Shown: piece after piece, positions 22,097-26,109 of the stretch
How positions within the stretch are numbered: the first letter of the stretch is position 1
Layout: each line of letters opens with the position of its first letter
Assembly: GCA_028284565.1 (NCBI GenBank)
Contig: JANQRM010000193.1
Coordinates: 1-26,109, forward strand
Length of the DNA: 26,109 nucleotides
DNA from: Anaerolineae bacterium
GTDB lineage: Bacteria > Chloroflexota > Anaerolineae > Aggregatilineales > Phototrophicaceae
Direction of reading: 5' to 3'
Position numbers and translations under genes: made by a program
Notes under the pieces: generated by a model
What the model saw: the letters and a program-made list of their open reading frames with translations, nothing else
The model's database searches: none
Told to the model about the DNA's origin: nothing

Positions 22097-24622
22097 ATGG
22101 GTGTAGTTGAGGACGTTTCATTTCTCCAACGTGTCTCAATGCTCTTTGAGCGGTTGACTGAACCCTACCCTGATGTCGTGGGGAATATTGCGCGTCGGCA
22201 AGCCAAGCTCCTTGCCACAGTTTTGCTACTCTTTGTTCCTTTTGCCATCTTGTTTATTTCGGTTCGGTTTATTATCAGTGAGTTTCCTCTTCGCACGGCT
22301 GTCATTAGCCTGACCTTTATTGTTGCTTGGTTTATCGCTTATCGATTGAGCCGTACCCATCGACATCAAGCTGGGGCGATGTTGATTAATGTCGCGCTCT
22401 CTGGTGCGATCTTCTTCAGTCTCGTTGCTAATCCCAATGACAGTATTGGCATTGCATTCTTTTTCATCAGCTCACTCTTAGCTATCTATCTCATGCCGAT
22501 GGATAGGGCGTTGATTATTGGAATCGCCAATATTTTTGGTGTGGTGCTGTTAGCCCTCGTAAGTGATTACTGGACGATAGAGTTAATTCAGACCGATTTA
22601 ATATTCTTAGTCATTGCCTCCTTAATTTTGCTTGTGATTATTTTGTACCGTCAGACGGATGTTCATTTTCTGGAAGAGCAGGCTGAAACACTAGAAAAAA
22701 TCAATAACGACTTGAGCCAAGAAGTGAGCCAACGGGTTCAGATGGAAGCCTCCTTACAAGAGTCGGAAGCCTTTACTCGCGCGATTTTTGATGCGCTTTC
22801 TGCCCAGATTGCGATTTTGGATGACATGGGCAAGATCGTCTCCGTGAATCAAGCCTGGCGTGAGGTTACTCAACGGCAAACGCCAGACATCATAGACTAT
22901 ATTGGCTTAAATTATTTAGAGATTTGTGATCATGAATCGAGTCCCGTTCATGAGAATGCGCGACTCTTGGCCCAAGCCATCCGTGATATTTTGGAAGGTA
23001 AACAGGATGCCTACACAGCAGAGTATCTGAGCTATTCCATTGAGGATACGACTTATTGGGTGATGGTGCGGGTTACATTGTTCCAAATGAAAGGCAAGCG
23101 ACATCTGGTCATTGCTCATGAAGATATTACTGAGCAAAAGCTGGCTGAACAGGCAATACGCCAATCTGAAACCAAATTCTCGACGATTTTTGAATCTAGT
23201 CCCGACCCCGTAATTATCTTCCGTCTCGACGATGCGGTGATTACAGATGTGAATTCGAGTTTTATCGAGGTCACTCAGTACGATTTAGATGATGTCATTG
23301 GCAAAACGACGCTTGAGCTGAATCTTTGGGCAGATAATGAGAAGCGTGAGCAATTTGTCGAGATATTAGAACGTGATGGTATAATCCGTGATTTTGAAAT
23401 GGAATTTCTCACTAAGTTAGGGCAAGTCAAGTTGGCTTCCGTCTCGTCTCAGCAAGTTACCATTGATGGCGTTCCTCACTTGCTATCCATCGCGCGAGAT
23501 GTGACGGTGGAACAATATACTGCCCAACAACTCCAACAACAAGCTTATTTGCTAGAAAATGTATCGGATGCCATTATCTCGACGGACAACGATTTTAACA
23601 TTCTCAGTTGGAACCGTGCCGCCGAGCAAATCTATGGTTGGACAGCCGAAGAAGCCATTGGGCAACCGATGATCGAAATCGCCCCGACGACTTATGCGGA
23701 TAGTCTCAATGATGAAGTCGGTACCACATTTGGGGAACAAGGATTCTGGTCGGGTGAAGTGATTCAGACTGCCAAGAATGGAGAAGCCCTCGACATTTTT
23801 TCGGCGGTGACGCTATTAAAAGACCAAGATGGGAATCCGAATGGTGCGGTAGCGGTCAATCGTGAAATCACCTCCCGTAAAGAAGCGGAGCATCGCCAGA
23901 AAGCCCTCCTACTGGAGCAAGCGCGCGCCACCATGCTCCGACAATTTATTACCAATCTCTCGCATGATTTCCGCACGCCCTTGTCGATTATCAATACGAA
24001 GAAGTACTTACTCGATAGACAACTCGCTGATGATAAACAGAAACAACATCTGCAAACCATTGATCGTCAGGTGAATATCATTGAGAAGCTGATTGACCGC
24101 ATGTTGACGATGATTCGCTTGGATATTGGAGTCGAATTCTCATATCATGATACCTATCTCAATTCCTTGGTGCGGGATATTCAAGTCCGCGTGGAAGGGC
24201 AAACAGAAAATTGTCCTCCCATTGAATTAGATTTATGCGACGACTTACCCACTTTTAAGGCAGATTCCAGCTATCTTGGAGAAGTAGTCTTTCATATCTT
24301 AGAGAATGCAATTGAACATACCCCTAGTGATAAATCTGTCATGCTCCGCACGGCTTATGATGAGCAGAGTGTCTGTGTCGAGATACAGGATAGCGGAAAA
24401 GGTATCCCCGATGATGCACTTGACAAGGTCTTTGATTATCTGTATCGGCAGGATGAGGCGCGTGGCTTAGGCGATGGGCATGTGGGCTTGGGCTTGTCTA
24501 TTGCCAAACGGATTGTGGAATTGCACAATGGTGAGATTATCCTCGATAGTGTGGTGGGTGAAGGCACTACGGTGACGATTCGATTCCCGCGTTCTGTCGA
24601 GCCTGTGCTTCCAACTGTGTGA
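22097..24622 (+). CDS. Membrane-bound multi-PAS sensor histidine kinase
   Basis: This is an 841-residue protein from the ATG at 22097, which has AGG six bases upstream; an in-frame GTG at 22025 would add 24 residues of unlikely sequence. Six membrane segments (about 35-190) are followed by a coiled coil (about 195-225) and three PAS domains (about 229-350, 364-480, 485-605). HisKA then carries SHDFRTPLS with phospho-accepting His623. The ATPase domain has the N box ILENAIEH (N737), the G1 box DSGKGIPDD (D765) and the G2 box GHVGLGLSIAKRI. All kinase boxes are intact. No response regulator is adjacent, so the partner is elsewhere. Signals are unknown. Its last 56 bases overlap the convergent DUF1003 gene. 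Confidence 0.93.
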   Translation: MGVVEDVSFLQRVSMLFERLTEPYPDVVGNIARRQAKLLATVLLLFVPFAILFISVRFIISEFPLRTAVISLTFIVAWFIAYRLSRTHRHQAGAMLINVALSGAIFFSLVANPNDSIGIAFFFISSLLAIYLMPMDRALIIGIANIFGVVLLALVSDYWTIELIQTDLIFLVIASLILLVIILYRQTDVHFLEEQAETLEKINNDLSQEVSQRVQMEASLQESEAFTRAIFDALSAQIAILDDMGKIVSVNQAWREVTQRQTPDIIDYIGLNYLEICDHESSPVHENARLLAQAIRDILEGKQDAYTAEYLSYSIEDTTYWVMVRVTLFQMKGKRHLVIAHEDITEQKLAEQAIRQSETKFSTIFESSPDPVIIFRLDDAVITDVNSSFIEVTQYDLDDVIGKTTLELNLWADNEKREQFVEILERDGIIRDFEMEFLTKLGQVKLASVSSQQVTIDGVPHLLSIARDVTVEQYTAQQLQQQAYLLENVSDAIISTDNDFNILSWNRAAEQIYGWTAEEAIGQPMIEIAPTTYADSLNDEVGTTFGEQGFWSGEVIQTAKNGEALDIFSAVTLLKDQDGNPNGAVAVNREITSRKEAEHRQKALLLEQARATMLRQFITNLSHDFRTPLSIINTKKYLLDRQLADDKQKQHLQTIDRQVNIIEKLIDRMLTMIRLDIGVEFSYHDTYLNSLVRDIQVRVEGQTENCPPIELDLCDDLPTFKADSSYLGEVVFHILENAIEHTPSDKSVMLRTAYDEQSVCVEIQDSGKGIPDDALDKVFDYLYRQDEARGLGDGHVGLGLSIAKRIVELHNGEIILDSVVGEGTTVTIRFPRSVEPVLPTV

Positions 24623-25256
24623 TGCGGTCTGTATTTTCCAATTGTAAACGCACCAAATGGTCAATCTTTTCGTTTAAGGTATGGACTTCAAGCTGGGCTT
24701 TGAGGTTTACGCGATAGTCATTTTCGGCACGGAGGCGGTCCCGTTTGGCGGCACGGCGTTGGCTCATCAAGATAATGGGTCCCTGAATAGCGGCGAGTGT
24801 CCCCAATGTCGCACTTATCACACCCAAAGTCAGCATGACATTCTCCATCATCTGACCAGTGAGGATATTCATCGCAATCCAAATCATCACCAATACCAAC
24901 ACCAACGCAGAAAACCGCCATGTGCCAATGATATCGGCGATACGGTCCGCCCACTGCTCGGCGGAGGTGCGGTCTTGTTCGTCCTCTTGAAAGACGTTGA
25001 CTGCCATCATCTCGCCATCACGCAGACTCTCAATCACCATTTCTTCTTGGTCGCTCAGTTCACCCATATCATGCTCTAACATCGCTTGGGCTTCGTCCGC
25101 CATCGCATTGTGCACACATATCTCACAGATGGTTTCTTCGGGTGTCCAGTTGGGATGGTTTCGTTGCACGGATTGCACCAGCGAGGCAGGGAGTTCGCGT
25201 CCTTCTCGGAGTTGATGGGTGTCACGGGGTTGTTGGCAACTAGGACAAGTCGGCAT
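24567..25256 (-). CDS. DUF1003 membrane protein with zinc-ribbon-like N-terminus
   Basis: This is a 229-residue protein. CPSC (C4, C7) and CEIC (C44, C47) at the N-terminus form a probable zinc ribbon. The DUF1003 core follows: DRIADIIGTWRFSALVLVLVMIWIAMN with membrane segments at about 115-132 and 140-164, then IQGPIILMSQRRAAKRDRLRAENDYRVNLKAQLEV and LNEKID. It ends in a coiled-coil-like tail. The function of DUF1003 is not known to me; the conserved basic loop after the membrane hairpin is cytoplasmic by the positive-inside rule. The 3' end overlaps the kinase gene tail to tail by 56 bases. Confidence 0.9.
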   Translation of the reverse strand: MPTCPSCQQPRDTHQLREGRELPASLVQSVQRNHPNWTPEETICEICVHNAMADEAQAMLEHDMGELSDQEEMVIESLRDGEMMAVNVFQEDEQDRTSAEQWADRIADIIGTWRFSALVLVLVMIWIAMNILTGQMMENVMLTLGVISATLGTLAAIQGPIILMSQRRAAKRDRLRAENDYRVNLKAQLEVHTLNEKIDHLVRLQLENTDRITQLEAQARQNAGIESSP

Positions 25257-25293
25257 ACACTGATGAGCAATCTACAAATCAAGGTCAATCTCT

Positions 25294-25476
25294 ATGGACA
25301 CCCATGATTATAGCCTGATATTTCGTCTGAATGACAATCAAGTTGAGATGCTCGTGCTAGATACAGAGGATGGCGTATCCATCCCCATAACCATCAATCC
25401 CCCACATTTCTGGCAGACTTGCCAACCCGTGAATGAACCTGTACAGGAGCATATGGGATTCGAGTTATTACACTAA
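25294..25476 (+). pseudogene. NUDIX-like N-terminal fragment of a decayed gene
   Basis: This 60-residue ORF reads like the beginning of a NUDIX-type domain (YSLIFRLNDNQVEMLVLDTEDGVSIPITI, then HFWQTCQPVNEPVQEHMGFELL) and stops before any NUDIX box. In the relatives I recall, such an N-terminus is fused to an aminoglycoside-phosphotransferase-like domain, and the next ORF is exactly that domain's C-terminal half in another frame. The middle of the gene therefore appears deleted. An independent small protein cannot be excluded. Confidence 0.5.
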
Positions 25477-25496
25477 GTTGTTCTCACACGGAACGA

Positions 25497-26063
25497 TTGA
25501 ATCCTGATACGCCCTTAATGATGGGTCTTTATTTGCAAGAATATATTGAGGGAGATTTGCCAACAAATGCACGATGGGTAACAGAACATGAGATGATGCC
25601 TGCCTATGTTGAACTTCCTATCCATCACAAAGCCCTCGCACCACGTTTACTTCAAGCCTGTGAGACTCTATCCGCGTTGAATCTGCCCGATACGCTGGAA
25701 CATGGCGATTTACACGCGGGGCAATTTTTCGTGCAGAATGACAAGTTGTGGTTGCTCGATTGGTCAGATAGTACGATTACGCATCCCTTGTTGAGCTTGC
25801 CCTTTTTCCTCGCAGAACTGGCGAATGAACTGCCAGATAGTCCCGATGCTGAAGCGAGATTGCGACGCGCTTATTTTGCCGAATGGAGTCAGTATGCGTC
25901 AGTGGATGAATTAGAAACGTTATACACGGAGTTAGCGATGGTATCTGCCTTGTTTTCGACTTTGCGCTACATCCACGATATATTGCCCCAGATGACCTAT
26001 CGCTGGGAAATGCATAATATGGTCGTCTATAATTTGCGCTGGTTGTTACGGGTGGTGAATTAA
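25497..26063 (+). pseudogene. Aminoglycoside phosphotransferase-like C-terminal fragment
   Basis: The frame encodes about 188 residues (TTG at 25497; the nearest ATGs are at 25518 and 25521). It contains QEYIEGDLP, then the kinase catalytic loop HGDLHAGQFFV (catalytic Asp; the usual metal-binding Asn of HGDLHxxN reads Gln) and WLLDWSDS, which carries the metal-binding Asp. The whole N-lobe of an APH/choline-kinase fold, including the ATP lysine, is missing. The frame stays open upstream into the NUDIX-like fragment region without a good start. A remnant is the simplest reading; a short expressed protein is possible. Confidence 0.6.
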
Positions 26064-26109
26064 TCGCCTACTTTCGGCAATTTGCTCTCTCGGATGGCGC
26101 GTATCATCT

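Noticed and set aside
1..26109. CRISPR array, insertion sequence or prophage
   Set aside because: No regularly spaced repeats, transposase, integrase or phage structural genes were seen on either strand.

Overview
The window looks like chromosomal DNA from an uncultured or poorly described bacterium. My best guess is Chloroflexota (Anaerolineae-like). The guess rests on gene content: a bacterial Elp3, a Thr/Pro-rich membrane-anchored stalk protein, beta-propeller exported proteins, paired Gfo/Idh oxidoreductases, a fused membrane Fe-S oxidoreductase and a NUDIX/APH-type relic. No rRNA or tRNA gene was seen to settle the phylum. Most genes have intermediate base composition; a few islands are visibly AT-rich (about 2.69-4.04 kb, 10.7-11.6 kb and 16.8-17.9 kb) and look like later arrivals.

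Layout. 1-0.8 kb: 3' part of an alpha/beta hydrolase, then a cold-shock protein on the minus strand with its own terminator. 1.0-4.05 kb: a nuclease-flavoured stretch made of a two-pass membrane protein with a PD-(D/E)XK-like motif, a Uma2-family endonuclease, and an AT-rich abutting two-gene cassette whose second product carries a HEPN-type R-x4-H motif. 4.1-8.6 kb: Elp3, a Thr/Pro-rich membrane-anchored protein overlapping a YtoQ-family gene, a small helical protein, and a DUF429 (RNase H-fold) gene whose conserved N-terminus lies upstream of any ordinary start codon. 8.6-11.6 kb (minus): a membrane Fe-S/CCG-domain oxidoreductase and a TolB-like beta-propeller lipoprotein-like or anchored protein. 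11.8-15.05 kb: two Gfo/Idh/MocA oxidoreductases, a RidA-like protein on the opposite strand, and a DinB-like protein. 15.06-16.6 kb: hisS with an elaborate leader. 16.8-18 kb (minus): a frameshifted exported beta-propeller gene. 18.1-20.6 kb: malQ behind LacI-type operator-like repeats, and a cysteine-motif protein. 20.7-26.1 kb: an orphan, cdsA, a multi-PAS membrane histidine kinase overlapping tail-to-tail with a DUF1003 protein, and a decayed NUDIX/aminoglycoside-phosphotransferase-like gene.

The two most interesting observations are these. First, hisS has what reads as a complete histidine attenuator: a well-spaced promoter, a 20-codon ORF with three consecutive His codons whose start coincides with the predicted transcription start, a strong terminator, and an 8-nt antiterminator strand just after the leader stop that is perfectly complementary to the terminator loop and 3' arm. 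Second, the cassette at 2689-4044 encodes two proteins that share a winged-helix-like module, the second with a HEPN ribonuclease-like C-terminus; it is a candidate toxin-antitoxin or defence module. All functional statements come from reading motifs by eye; no database search was run.
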